Counted from the first letter of the stretch, positions 27,393 through 36,214 are shown. The stretch is DNA of 49,346 nt from Planctomycetia bacterium (GCA_021413845.1 JAIOPP010000027.1:1-49346); one strand, 5' to 3'. Numbers and translations: made by a program. Notes: generated by a model not told the origin, from the sequence alone.

Positions 27393-28952
27393 CTAGATCC
27401 GTTTAATCGCCAACTCAATCCGTTTTTGCGACCGCTCGCGCCCCAAGATCACTAGCGTGTCGAATAGCCCAAGGCCGACTCCTTTGCCCGTCAGTGCCAC
27501 GCGTAACGGGTGGATCAGCTCGCCGATTTTTTTTCCTTCCGCCGCGATAAACGCTTGCGTGAATGCTTCCAGTGGGGCGACTTCGTACGGTTCGACCGTG
27601 GCGAGCTGCGAGCTGTATTTCGTCAGCAGTTCGACGGCCCCCGGCGCACGGATGCTCTTGTCGAAGGCCGGCTCGTCGTACGTGAGTTGCTCGTCGGCGG
27701 TGAAGAAATTGGTGTAATCCAAAATGTCGCCGAATGTTTTCACGCGGTTGCCGGCCGCTTCGAGGATCTTCGTCAAGATCGGCGCGGTGTCGCAGGACGG
27801 CGGCGTGGTGATGAAGCCGGCTCGTTGCAGGTACGGCAGCACCTTCGCCACCTTCTGCTTGATCGGAAACTGCTGCATATAATGGTCTTGGAACGACCAC
27901 AGCTTTTTCGGGTCGAAGCTCGCCGGCGCTTTTGTGACGCGCTCGAGCGTGAAGTTCGCGATCATCTCATCGCGCGTGAAAAACTCGGTCTTATCGTCGA
28001 GCGACCAGCCGAGCAGCACTAAGTAGTTCAAGATCGCGTCGGGCAGATACCCGACCTGCTCGTAAAAGTCGACGATCACCGGATTGAACGTATCGGCGTT
28101 CGTCGTGAGCCCCATCGCTTGCGCGATGACGTTGCCGTGTTCGTTCACCTTCTTGAAGTCGGGGTTCTTGAGATACTGCGCGATCTTCCGCTTGCTCAGC
28201 TTGTTCTTGCTCCCCGGCTCGGCCACGTACGGCAGATGCGCGTACTGCGGCAGCGGGTATCCGAGCGACTGCGCAATAAAAATTTGGCGTGGCGTGTTCG
28301 AGAGGTGTTCTTCGGCCCGAATGACGTGCGAGATCTCGAAATCGAAATCGTCGACGACACTTGCTAAGTGATAAAGGCACGTGCCGTCGGCCCGTTGGAC
28401 GACGTGGTCTTGTTCGCGCGACCACTCGAACGTCACATCGCCGCGCACGAGATCGGGGATCAGCAGCGAACCTTCGCGGGGCATCTTCAACCGGACGACG
28501 CCGAGCCGGCCTTCCGCCTCATACGCCTTCGCTTGGGCCTCGGTTTCGGCCATCCACCGGCGACTGTAGGTATACGGCCGCTTCTCGGCTTCGGCCGCGT
28601 CGCGTTCCGCTTTCAGCTCGTCGGGCGTGGCGAAGTCGCGATAGGCGTGGCCCGAGGCGAGCAGCTTCTTCGCGGCGTCTTGGTAGCGCGGCAAACGTTG
28701 CGATTGATAATACGGTGCGTGCTTGCCGCCGACTTCCGGTCCTTCGTCCCAATCGAGCCCGAGCCAGCGGAAGCCGTGTAAGATCGGCGCCAGGGCCGCT
28801 TCGACGTTACGCTCTTGGTCCGTGTCGTCGATGCGCAGCAAGAACTGCCCGCCGTGGCGGCGCGCGAAGAGCCAGTTGAACAGCGCCGTGCGGACGCCGC
28901 CGATGTGCAAATAACCGGTCGGGCTGGGAGCGAAGCGAGTGCGTACCGTCAT
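27393..28952 (-). CDS. gltX: Glutamyl-tRNA synthetase
   Basis: Charges tRNA-Glu with glutamate. A 519-aa class Ib enzyme beginning 'MTVRTRFAPSPTGYLHIGG' (HIGH-equivalent HIGG at 16-19), with 'LLRIDDTDQERN', 'GTCLYHLASVVDDFDFEISH' and the KMSKS-equivalent 'NKLSKRKIAQYL'. The C-terminal anticodon-binding helical domain ends 'RVALTGKGVGLGLFDTLVIL'. It is the first gene of a same-strand series gltX, 82-aa partner, HNH, glnS. Having both GluRS and GlnRS in one locus suggests GluRS is discriminating for tRNA-Glu here. Confidence 0.97.
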   Translation of the reverse strand: MTVRTRFAPSPTGYLHIGGVRTALFNWLFARRHGGQFLLRIDDTDQERNVEAALAPILHGFRWLGLDWDEGPEVGGKHAPYYQSQRLPRYQDAAKKLLASGHAYRDFATPDELKAERDAAEAEKRPYTYSRRWMAETEAQAKAYEAEGRLGVVRLKMPREGSLLIPDLVRGDVTFEWSREQDHVVQRADGTCLYHLASVVDDFDFEISHVIRAEEHLSNTPRQIFIAQSLGYPLPQYAHLPYVAEPGSKNKLSKRKIAQYLKNPDFKKVNEHGNVIAQAMGLTTNADTFNPVIVDFYEQVGYLPDAILNYLVLLGWSLDDKTEFFTRDEMIANFTLERVTKAPASFDPKKLWSFQDHYMQQFPIKQKVAKVLPYLQRAGFITTPPSCDTAPILTKILEAAGNRVKTFGDILDYTNFFTADEQLTYDEPAFDKSIRAPGAVELLTKYSSQLATVEPYEVAPLEAFTQAFIAAEGKKIGELIHPLRVALTGKGVGLGLFDTLVILGRERSQKRIELAIKRI

Positions 28953-29048
28953 AACGTGCGAGACCTAAGCGAAGCGAATAGCAGGGCAATCCGAATGCTT
29001 AGCTTAATGCGCAACCGGAAACTTGGCGAGCGGGGTGCCGTGAAGCCC

Positions 29049-29176
29049 AAAGTAGCAGGCACGTTCCACGTGCCGTCCGCCACCCGTCGCACTGCAGCGA
29101 AGAGCGCGGATCGGCTCCCAGCATGCGCTCCATTGGCGCGTGTGGTTACGGCACGCGGAGCGTGCCTACAACTTTA
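29049..29176. repeat. Inverted pair of GGCACG..CGTGCC palindromic repeats
   Basis: 29049-29082 (AAAGTAGCAGGCACGTTCC then ACGTGCCGTCCGCCA) is identical over 34 bases to 17949-17982. 29146-29176 is a diverged copy in reverse orientation whose end reaches the stop codon of the 434-aa gene. They fill the gap between gltX and that gene. Confidence 0.85.
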
Positions 29177-30478
29177 GTCGCCGTAGCCGCGACGTTCCGA
29201 TTCCTTCTGCCGGCGCAGCGCCTTGCGATCGGCCTTGCTGAGCTTGCGATTGTCGCCCCGTTCTTCATCGTCGTCCTCGTCGAGATCGGCGGCGAAGTCG
29301 GTCTTCACTTTCTTAAACCGATTGACGGAAGCTTCGGCCGCGGCTTCGTCGCGCGAGCGAAATGCCGACGACGACGCAACCTTCTCCGCTTTCGGCGCGG
29401 TGTCTAAATCGCTGGTTTTGCGCGCCGGCGCAGTGGGGGTCTTATGCGGCGGATCGATCTTCGCGCGGCGGAACCAACCGCCGAGGCCGCCCGAGGGTTT
29501 CGCTTCGGCGGTCGCTTTGGCAGTCTCGACTTTTTCCGCTTTGCCGGCTTCGGCTTTGACGACGGTCTTCGGCTTCTCTTTCTTCGGCTTCACGGCCCGC
29601 GGCGTAATCTCGCCTTGCGCTTCGAGGATCACGTAGCGAGCATGCACGAGCATCGACGTAAGCAAGAACAGATTGCCGACCATCTCCATGCCTTCTTTAA
29701 GCATCACGGTATACGTGTTCGGCAAGTGCGGCAGCCAGCCTCGTTCGACGTTCAACACGACGACCGTCGTCGCCACGTAGCAAACCGCCGTCAGGCCGAG
29801 CGCCACGGTCGACGTACGGCATTCGCGCATATCGAGCAGCAACCGGACGCCGACGACCGTGAGCACCAGGCCATACGCGCCGATCCACCAGATGGAACCG
29901 TCGCCGAAGCCGTGTTGGCCCGTCGTGCCGATCATCAGATCGCGAAACGCTTCGTGCAGGCTCGCCGATTCATCGACGCCGAGAAACAACCACGCCAACG
30001 CCGCACCGAGCCACACTCGGTAGCGGCCGTGGTAGTCGTCGGCCCGATGTTTGCGAACGGAATAAACGACCCACGCCGCGAAGGCCGCGAGCGAGAGGGT
30101 CGTCGTCGAGAACCACGCCGCGAGGCTTCCTTCGCCCGACAGGTTCAGCGCGTCGATCCGTCCGGAGGCGGAGTGTGCAGATAGCAACGGCAAATAGTAA
30201 TAACCGGCTTCCAGCCCTGCGATGAACAGCACGCCGACGAAAAACGCGAGCGCGAGCATGCCGTAGGATTGCGGCAGGAGATCGGTGACACGATTTTGCC
30301 GTTCCATGCGCGCCGTAGCTCCGTAGCGATTCGAAGATTTGACGACATTGCGTGCGGCGCGGGTCGGCTCGGCATCGTCAGGGCCGTCGGCGCTTGAGGC
30401 CTTCGTGCCGCCGGCGATGTTTTCATCCGTCAATAAACGACGACGACGGTCGTCGGACGATCGGCCGCTTCCCAACAT
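29174..30478 (-). CDS. Multi-pass membrane protein with charged C-terminal tail
   Basis: A 434-aa protein I do not recognise. The N-terminal ~60 residues are soluble; about six membrane helices follow ('MLALAFFVGVLFIAGLEA', 'TTTLSLAAFAAWVVYSV', 'VWLGAALAWLFLGVDES', 'GAYGLVLTVVGVRLLL', 'LGLTAVCYVATTVVVLNV', 'VGNLFLLTSMLVHARYVI'). After about residue 295 comes a long Lys/Ala/Glu-rich cytoplasmic tail ending 'LRRQKESERRGYGD'. 'FLGVDESASLHEAFRDLM' lies between helices 3 and 4 and has a DE/H pattern that could bind a metal. An envelope function is likely; nothing more can be said. Confidence 0.75.
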   Translation of the reverse strand: MLGSGRSSDDRRRRLLTDENIAGGTKASSADGPDDAEPTRAARNVVKSSNRYGATARMERQNRVTDLLPQSYGMLALAFFVGVLFIAGLEAGYYYLPLLSAHSASGRIDALNLSGEGSLAAWFSTTTLSLAAFAAWVVYSVRKHRADDYHGRYRVWLGAALAWLFLGVDESASLHEAFRDLMIGTTGQHGFGDGSIWWIGAYGLVLTVVGVRLLLDMRECRTSTVALGLTAVCYVATTVVVLNVERGWLPHLPNTYTVMLKEGMEMVGNLFLLTSMLVHARYVILEAQGEITPRAVKPKKEKPKTVVKAEAGKAEKVETAKATAEAKPSGGLGGWFRRAKIDPPHKTPTAPARKTSDLDTAPKAEKVASSSAFRSRDEAAAEASVNRFKKVKTDFAADLDEDDDEERGDNRKLSKADRKALRRQKESERRGYGD

Positions 30479-30484
30479 GCGCGT

Positions 30485-30769
30485 TCACGCGAAGGCGAGC
30501 TCTCGCTCGACTTTCCCTGTAGGCGCATCTTCACCCCACACGCAGGCGATGCGCAAACGAAGACGTCCTTCTAGATCACCGGGACCATCCCTGATCCGTG
30601 TATAGCTCATTTCGGCTTTTCCAGGTGCGAACGTCAGTCGGGCTCTTCCGGGTTTCGAAAATACCGCCGGCACTGCTTGCATTCGTGCATAAAGACCTAT
30701 GTAGACATCACGCGCCGGCAACTCACGTTGACCATGCCGACGGAGAGGTTTACGCTTCCGCACCGCCAT
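30485..30769 (-). CDS. Possible small protein upstream of membrane protein gene
   Basis: A 94-codon frame from ATG 30769 with an excellent Shine-Dalgarno (AAAGGAG, six bases before the start) and a stop 6 bp before the 434-aa membrane-protein ORF, which would make an operon. The product is basic with a plausible folded core ('RARLTFAPGKAEMSYTRIRD'). Against it, third-position GC is lower than in neighbours, and another frame of the same strand shows suggestive Cys pairs ('MHECKQCRRYF') broken by stops. It may be a real small gene or a decayed one. Confidence 0.35.
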   Translation of the reverse strand: MAVRKRKPLRRHGQRELPARDVYIGLYARMQAVPAVFSKPGRARLTFAPGKAEMSYTRIRDGPGDLEGRLRLRIACVWGEDAPTGKVERELAFA

Positions 30770-30797
30770 TCTTTTCTCCTTTCGTCGTCCGACAGAC

Positions 30798-32444
30798 ATG
30801 CTATCGCGCGCTTCGATCCTTGCGCTGCTCATGCTCCTGAGCTTGGCTCAGCAGTGGCGGCTGATTGCGCATGCGCCGCTGCCTGCACAGGACGCCGTCG
30901 AGTTCGTCGGCATCGCGCAACAGATCCAGTTCGACGGAGCGGCGGCGACCATACGCAGTCAGCCCGTCGCGCCGTTGTTTCCCCTCCTGCTCTATGCGAC
31001 CCACGCAGCACTCACCGGCGTCGGCTTACTCGACGACGCAGCCTGGGGGCGAGCCGCGCAAGTCGCTGCGGCGCTGCCGTTGCTACTCGCCGTCGTCCCG
31101 GTTGGTCTGCTGTCGTGGCGGCTGGTCGGTCGTGAGGCGGGGCTGCTCGCGGCGATTCTCTTTTGCGTGCTTCCCGCGTCGTCTCGTTTGGGGGCCGATG
31201 GGATCAGCGATAGCTTGCATCTTTGCTTGGCCGCGTGGAGCTTGTGGGCTCTCGTCGTTGCGAGCGAGCGCGTCGGCCGGAGTGCTTGCGCGTGGTCGCT
31301 GCTGAGTGGAGCGCTGGTCGGGGCGGCGCTGCTTTGCCGTGCCGAGGCGCTGGTCATCGCGGGCGCGGTGGCGCTCGCTACGGTGCCTGTGCTCGGCGCT
31401 CGCTGGCGCTACTCGGCGGCTTTCGCCTGCGGTTGTCTCGTATGCTTAGTTCCTTACGTCGCGAGCGGAGTTACCGGAGCGACGGAGATCGCGGAGCGTT
31501 TGCGCGGCGGTGCGACGGCTTCCTCAGAACGACCGTTGAACCGGAACAGCGTGAGCGATGACCGGATTTCTTCGGAGACGGAGTCAGCGGAAGCTGCGCC
31601 GCTCTATCAAGACGAGAAGCCGCTATTGTTCGGACGAAAGGATCGCTCGCGAAGCATTCGGCTACAAAACATCTGGGCCGTCACCCTTGCTTACTGTGGA
31701 GAATTCCTTCAGGCCGGCGGCTACTTCGTGCTGCCGTTGGCCGTGATCGGCATAGGAGCGCTCCGTCACCGCAAGTTGCATCCGTCGTTCTCGTTGCTCG
31801 GTTTATTTACGGCGATCTTTTGCCTAGTCGCATTTATTTTCGCCGCGCGGCAAGGCTACATCGCGAGCAGGCATTTCTTGTTGCCGGTCTTGGCGATGCT
31901 TCCTTATGCCTCTGCCGGGCTGGTCGCGATCGGGCAGCAATTGCGAACGCGGTTCTTCGCCGATAGCGATACACGCGGCATCGCGCGCGGCCTCACTACG
32001 GCTCTCGCCGGCGCGTGCGTGCTCGTCACGTTGCGTCCGCTGCATGGCACGCACACGGCGCATCGCCGCGCAGCCGATTGGCTTCGTTCGAGCGCGGCGG
32101 TCGAAGGGACCGTACTCGATCAACATGGCTGGACCGCGCTCTTCACCGGTCGTCCGACCTATCGGTTCGACGCCGCCGAAAAAGCACTCGTCGACCGACA
32201 ACTGCGATACGTCTTAGTCGATCGTATCGATCTAGAAGCCGAGAGTCGCCGCGGCGAGTCGCTCCGCGCGGTGCTCGGCTCGGCCGACCGCGCAGACGTT
32301 TGCTTCCCCGACGCTCGGGGCCGCTGCGATCACGATGTACTTCTGTTTCATCGCACCGCTCAAGACAACGACGAGGTACGGCTCGCCTCGGATCACGCTC
32401 GTTTCCGACTTACCGCTCATCGTGAGATGTCCCATGCGCGATAA
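30798..32444 (+). CDS. GT39-like membrane glycosyltransferase
   Basis: A 548-aa protein with about nine to eleven membrane helices in the pattern of the PMT/ArnT/GT-C family (polyprenyl-phosphate sugar donors). The first loop has 'LPAQDAVEFVGIAQQIQFDG', where the acidic residues occupy the place of the catalytic Asp. Helices include 'LLAVVPVGLLSWRLVG', 'GLLAAILFCVLPASSRLGAD', 'GALVGAALLCRAEALVIAG' and 'LLGLFTAIFCLVAFIFAAR'. The C-terminal ~150 residues are extracytoplasmic ('ADWLRSSAAVEGTVLDQHGW'). The sugar and acceptor are unknown. It overlaps the next methyltransferase gene by 11 bp, so the two probably act in the same surface-glycan modification. Confidence 0.78.
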   Translation: MLSRASILALLMLLSLAQQWRLIAHAPLPAQDAVEFVGIAQQIQFDGAAATIRSQPVAPLFPLLLYATHAALTGVGLLDDAAWGRAAQVAAALPLLLAVVPVGLLSWRLVGREAGLLAAILFCVLPASSRLGADGISDSLHLCLAAWSLWALVVASERVGRSACAWSLLSGALVGAALLCRAEALVIAGAVALATVPVLGARWRYSAAFACGCLVCLVPYVASGVTGATEIAERLRGGATASSERPLNRNSVSDDRISSETESAEAAPLYQDEKPLLFGRKDRSRSIRLQNIWAVTLAYCGEFLQAGGYFVLPLAVIGIGALRHRKLHPSFSLLGLFTAIFCLVAFIFAARQGYIASRHFLLPVLAMLPYASAGLVAIGQQLRTRFFADSDTRGIARGLTTALAGACVLVTLRPLHGTHTAHRRAADWLRSSAAVEGTVLDQHGWTALFTGRPTYRFDAAEKALVDRQLRYVLVDRIDLEAESRRGESLRAVLGSADRADVCFPDARGRCDHDVLLFHRTAQDNDEVRLASDHARFRLTAHREMSHAR

Positions 32445-33189
32445 CATTCGCTCGTTCGTCGCTTCCGCCGCCGAAAGCTTTCCGACCGTCGGAACGGTCT
32501 ATGAGTTCGGCTCGTACATCGTGCCGGGCCAAGAGCGAATCGGCGATCTACGGTCCCTGTTTCCGGGCCGCAAGTACGTCGGTTGCGATATGCGCGCGGG
32601 GCCGGGGGTCGATCGGATCGAAGACTTGGGGAGCCTCACGCTGCCCGACAATTCGGCATCGACGATCGTCTGCGTCGAAACCCTGGAGCACGTGTTCGAA
32701 GTTCGACGTGCGGCCGATGAACTGATGCGCGTTCTCGCGCCGGGAGGCGTGCTGCTGATCAGCACCCCGTTCAACTTCTATCTCCACAACCATCCCGACG
32801 ATTATTGGCGGCTTACGCCGTCGTGTCTGCAAAGCCTGTTAGCACCTCTCTCCGCGACGCTCGTCGGCTGGCAAGGAGTCGATAGTTTTCCGCACACGGT
32901 CTTCGCGGTCGCGTGTAAGGCGCCGGTGCCCGAGTGGTTTGCGACCGGCATCGGACGATTCACGACCTCGTTCCAAAGTCGGCTGCGCGCGTTGGAAGCG
33001 GCCGAGCCGTGGCAGAAGAAGCTGAAAAGTCGCCTAACCGGCTGGCTGCGCTCGAAGGGGGAACGCCGCCGCGAGCAAAGTTACTACCGCTCGCAATGGA
33101 TGGCTTCGTATTCGATGGCCGAACCAGCGACGAAAGTCGGCTTGCGGACTTTGCAGAAGGTTGCGGTCGGCCTGCAAGACTCGAAGTGA
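32434..33189 (+). CDS. Class I SAM-dependent methyltransferase, glycan-locus type
   Basis: A 251-aa protein starting 'MRDNIRSFVASAAESFPTVG' at ATG 32434 inside the end of the GT39-like gene. The Rossmann core is Methyltransf_11-like: 'VYEFGSYIVPGQERIGDLR' (variant motif I), 'YVGCDMRAGPGVDRIEDL', 'ASTIVCVETLEHVFEV' and 'LAPGGVLLISTPFNFYLHNH'. 'NHPDDYWRLTP' is typical of methyltransferases acting on sugars or lipids in polysaccharide loci. The C-terminal 80 residues are basic and may bind membrane or partner. The 11-bp overlap implies coupled translation with the glycosyltransferase; substrate is inferred, not shown. Confidence 0.82.
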   Translation: MRDNIRSFVASAAESFPTVGTVYEFGSYIVPGQERIGDLRSLFPGRKYVGCDMRAGPGVDRIEDLGSLTLPDNSASTIVCVETLEHVFEVRRAADELMRVLAPGGVLLISTPFNFYLHNHPDDYWRLTPSCLQSLLAPLSATLVGWQGVDSFPHTVFAVACKAPVPEWFATGIGRFTTSFQSRLRALEAAEPWQKKLKSRLTGWLRSKGERRREQSYYRSQWMASYSMAEPATKVGLRTLQKVAVGLQDSK

Positions 33190-33215
33190 CGAACCGGTTT
33201 CGATGCTAAGCTGAA

Positions 33216-34280
33216 TCAGAGATCGAGGTCGTCGAGGCGGTCCATCAGCTTATCGAGATCGTCTTTCGGGGCGACCGACTTGGCGGGTTGACGTTTCGGA
33301 ATGCCGACCGTCAGACCGACGGCCGCGCGGCCTACCGCCGTCAACTCGACGTCGCGCTCGAGCGCAGCTTGCTCCAGCGCGTTCGGTGCGCCGAAGAGTT
33401 TCGAGAGATCGATCTTAAAGCTTCCGGCATCTCCTTCCGGACTCCCCGCAATCGCCGGCGACTTGTGTTGCGGAAAGATGATCGCGTTCTCAGGACAAAC
33501 CCGACTACAGGCCGGGCAACCCTTGCGGCAATTGTCGGGCTGTTCGACGAGAATCGTATCGACCTTGTCGACGCCGTAGACGCCGAACAAGCAAAAATCG
33601 ATGCACTCCATGCAGTTCGTGCAGCGGCCGTAGTCGATCACCGGATACCAACGGCGATCGGGAGCTTCGGCGACGATCGTCGGTTGCGCTGGAGGTAACG
33701 GTTCGGCAGCTTCGAGGGTCCGCGAAACCGCAAGCGATGCGACGGTATCGTTTGGTGGAGCGGCGGTGTTGGAGTTGCCGCCGAGGATGCCTAACAGCGT
33801 GACCGGCTGCACCGCTTGCTCGGTCTTGATCCGAACGATCTCTTCGAGGAACGGCTTGGCCGTGTCTCGTGCTTTGAGATCGAGGCACCAAATCGTGCGA
33901 CTCGGCAGATCGCGACTTTCGAGCACGCGAGGTTTTACGTCCTTCGCCTTCGCATCGGCTTCCGCGTCGTCTTCGTCGTCCGTCTCTTCCGATTCGTTCA
34001 CGAGCAGCGTCTTGCCTTCACGACCTCGGATGCCGTTGCGGTCGAGGGTCCAAAACGCTCCGCGGCTGAAGAGCCAACTCACGACGACGATGTCCCCCGC
34101 GATTCCTTGCAGGCAGAGCATCCCGGTGCCGTCGGGCGTGAGGTCGTAAAGGTGCGGGACGACCGTGACTTCCAGGCCGCGCTCGAACAGCAACCCCGCG
34201 ACGATCTCTTCTTCCAACCGGCGCTTCGCCGGCTGAGCGCTTTGACCCTGGGATACGACAACGGTGAGTGGACGAGCCAT
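33216..34280 (-). CDS. Ferredoxin-domain (4Fe-4S) protein
   Basis: A 354-aa protein from ATG 34280 ('MARPLTVVVSQGQS'). Residues 1-90 form an alpha/beta domain; an acidic linker (about 99-115, 'NESEETDDEDDAEADAK') follows. The 4Fe-4S region is at about 237-296: 'YGRCTNCMECIDFCLFGVYG' then 'NCRKGCPACSRVCPENAI'. This gives one CxxCxxCxxxC set and a second, loosely spaced one, so one or two clusters. The C-terminal 'DDLDKLMDRLDDLDL' is a short coiled coil. It is the last gene of the minus-strand cluster with the radical SAM enzyme and could supply electrons for SAM cleavage; this is inferred from context. Confidence 0.75.
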   Translation of the reverse strand: MARPLTVVVSQGQSAQPAKRRLEEEIVAGLLFERGLEVTVVPHLYDLTPDGTGMLCLQGIAGDIVVVSWLFSRGAFWTLDRNGIRGREGKTLLVNESEETDDEDDAEADAKAKDVKPRVLESRDLPSRTIWCLDLKARDTAKPFLEEIVRIKTEQAVQPVTLLGILGGNSNTAAPPNDTVASLAVSRTLEAAEPLPPAQPTIVAEAPDRRWYPVIDYGRCTNCMECIDFCLFGVYGVDKVDTILVEQPDNCRKGCPACSRVCPENAIIFPQHKSPAIAGSPEGDAGSFKIDLSKLFGAPNALEQAALERDVELTAVGRAAVGLTVGIPKRQPAKSVAPKDDLDKLMDRLDDLDL

Positions 34281-34403
34281 GGAAAAACCAGAAACCAGAA
34301 GGCAGAAACTAGAAGGGGAAAAGGGATCGCAGGCCGCAAGCTCGAACACGATTCGTCGTCTCTGTTTCCTTTCTCTTCTGGTTTCTAGTTTTTAGTTTCT
34401 AAT
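34281..34403. repeat. Period-7 inverted repeat, CCAGAAA family
   Basis: 34281-34320 carries heptamers CCAGAAA / CCAGAAG / GCAGAAA / CTAGAAG. 34374-34403 carries the complement (TCTTCTGG TTTCTAG TTTTTAG TTTCTAA). They flank a short unique stretch and fill the gap between the ferredoxin and lipoyl-carrier genes. Confidence 0.85.
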
Positions 34404-34409
34404 TTGCCG

Positions 34410-34898
34410 TCACTCGTTCATCTGCCCTTTAATCGTGCGCTCGGCGATGAGCCAGGCGGCGGCGAGATGTTCCAGGTACTTGTCGGGAGTGAGCAGGCCG
34501 GCCCTTTCGCAGGTCATTTCGAACAACCAACCGTCGCCGTAGGTGTCGACGTTGATCGGGGTCGGGTCTTTCAATAATTTATCGTTGAACGCGGTCAAGC
34601 AGCCGGTCGTCGGAGCATACAACTCGCTCTCCGCTTTCGAGCTTTCGATCGCACCGCAAGCTTGCTTCTCGCGTAAGTTCGTCCCTACGTCGACCGTCCA
34701 TTCTAAGAAGTACACATCTTGCAACAACCGCACCGCATAGGCCGAGAAACCGAAGCGATACCCGCCGGCGGATTGCTCGTTGGCGAGGGGCAGCGCCCAC
34801 ATGTGATTTCTCGCATACAAGCGATCGGTCGGCACGTGCGCTGCGAACTTTCCCATCATGAAGATGAGATCGCCCGTCGTTCCCGCCGTGTCCGTCAT
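34410..34898 (-). CDS. GcvH-like lipoyl carrier protein
   Basis: A 162-aa protein of the glycine-cleavage-H (lipoyl/biotinyl) fold, starting at ATG 34898 within the stop of the radical SAM gene (ATGA overlap). 'ACGAIESSKAESELYAPTTG' holds the expected lipoylated lysine (K88), and 'RFGFSAYAVRLLQDVYFLEW' matches the GcvH strand pattern. No gcvT or gcvP lies near, so it is unlikely to serve glycine cleavage. GcvH-like proteins outside gcv operons act as lipoate donors or specialised carriers. Its coupling to a radical SAM enzyme suggests it carries an acyl or aminomethyl-type intermediate or thiol-based electrons for that enzyme (inference). Confidence 0.83.
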   Translation of the reverse strand: MTDTAGTTGDLIFMMGKFAAHVPTDRLYARNHMWALPLANEQSAGGYRFGFSAYAVRLLQDVYFLEWTVDVGTNLREKQACGAIESSKAESELYAPTTGCLTAFNDKLLKDPTPINVDTYGDGWLFEMTCERAGLLTPDKYLEHLAAAWLIAERTIKGQMNE

Positions 34899-36214
34899 GT
34901 GTAGCGAACTCCCTGCATCTCCGGCTCGAAGAAGGCGGGAAGCAAGCCATCGACGCAGAGCAGCCCATCGCGCGTGAGCTTCACGCGGTCGGGCTCGATC
35001 GAGAGCAGACCTTCGCCTTCGTATTCTTTCCAAACATCGTGCCAACGTTCGACGACGTCGACGCCGAACTTGTTGCGGAAGTACGGTAGTTCGAGATAAC
35101 CCTTCTTCAATTGCAGGATCATTTCGCGTACGAGTTTCTGATGTTCCGTGATCTTCAACGCGCGATGCAGCGGCAGCTTGCCGGCTTCGAGCGACGTGAG
35201 ATATTGCTCCCATTCGGGCAAGTTCTGATAGTGAACTCCCGACACGTGCCCGAAGCTCGCGACACCGGTGGCGAGCAGATCGGAGCCGCGCCAGAGATTG
35301 TCGCGGTAGCTGAAGTTGACGCGGTTCTTATCTTTGACGAGCGTATATCCGCTGGAGACGTGGTAGCCGGCGGCCAGGAGCTCGTCGTAAGCGTAGGTGA
35401 CCCAGGCCCGCTTCGTCGGCCAATCGGCGACCGGCGTCTCGACGTGGTTGCCGAGAATGTCTTTCGAGTAGGTCGTGTTGAACGGCAACTCCATCTGGTA
35501 GATGGTTACGCTTTCCGGCGCGAGTGCGACCGTTTTGCGAACGGTCTCGCGCCACTGATCCCATGTCTCGCCGACCATGCCGGAAATGAGATCGATGTTG
35601 ACGTTCGGAAAGCCGACGTCGCGGATCCAGTCCCAGGCTTTGTAGATTTCGGGCGAGAGATGGGCTCGGCCGTTTTCTTCGAGCACGCTATCGGAAAAGT
35701 TTTCGACGCCGAGGCTCAACCGCGTCACGCCGAGTTCCTTAAGCGTTTGCAGCTTGCTATGCGACAGCGTGCCGGGCTCGCACTCGAACGTCACTTCTTC
35801 GGCTTTGTCCCAATTGATGTTGGCGCGGAGCCGATCGACGAGCGACGTGAGTTGCTTGGCACTGAGGAACGACGGCGTTCCCCCGCCGAAATAAACGAAG
35901 CGAAACGGCCGGCCTCCCATGACGGGGAGCTTGCTGACGAGCTCGATCTCGCGCGACAGGGCCGACACATACCGCTCGACATCCGGCGCGGCCTTGTCGG
36001 TGTAGACGCGGAAGTAGCAGAACTTACAGCGCTTGCGACAAAACGGAATGTGCAGATAGAGCCCCAGCGGCGTCGACTCGCCGTTCACCTTGAGGGGCGG
36101 CGCATGCAGCGCTTGCTCGACGTCGGCCACGCCTTCAGCGGTCCATTGGGAGAACGGCGGATAGTTGGCGATGAAGTAGCTGCCGACTTCGGTTTTCTTG
36201 AGTTCGACGGTCAT
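34895..36214 (-). CDS. HemN/HemW-family radical SAM enzyme
   Basis: A 439-aa radical SAM protein of the coproporphyrinogen-oxidase-like group. The cluster motif is 'CRKRCKFC' (C59, C63, C66) after 'GLYLHIPF'; 'VYFGGGTPSFLSAKQL' and 'EVTFECEPGTL' are the GGTP and SAM-ribose-binding segments; 'RLSLGVENFSDSVLEENGR' is HemN-like (usual 'GVQSF', here 'GVENF'). A HemN_C-like winged region occupies the C-terminal ~90 residues. The aromatic after the motif is Tyr-Phe ('FCYF'), like HemW and the class C methylases/cyclopropanases. It is unlikely to be the housekeeping HemN/HemW: it overlaps a lipoyl carrier and lies with dehydrogenases. Chemistry unknown. Confidence 0.85.
   Translation of the reverse strand: MTVELKKTEVGSYFIANYPPFSQWTAEGVADVEQALHAPPLKVNGESTPLGLYLHIPFCRKRCKFCYFRVYTDKAAPDVERYVSALSREIELVSKLPVMGGRPFRFVYFGGGTPSFLSAKQLTSLVDRLRANINWDKAEEVTFECEPGTLSHSKLQTLKELGVTRLSLGVENFSDSVLEENGRAHLSPEIYKAWDWIRDVGFPNVNIDLISGMVGETWDQWRETVRKTVALAPESVTIYQMELPFNTTYSKDILGNHVETPVADWPTKRAWVTYAYDELLAAGYHVSSGYTLVKDKNRVNFSYRDNLWRGSDLLATGVASFGHVSGVHYQNLPEWEQYLTSLEAGKLPLHRALKITEHQKLVREMILQLKKGYLELPYFRNKFGVDVVERWHDVWKEYEGEGLLSIEPDRVKLTRDGLLCVDGLLPAFFEPEMQGVRYT

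Noticed and set aside
34895-36214. Housekeeping HemW/HemN (heme biosynthesis) naming
   Set aside because: The fold fits, but the overlap with a lipoyl carrier and the dehydrogenase context make a specialised role more likely, so no gene symbol was given.
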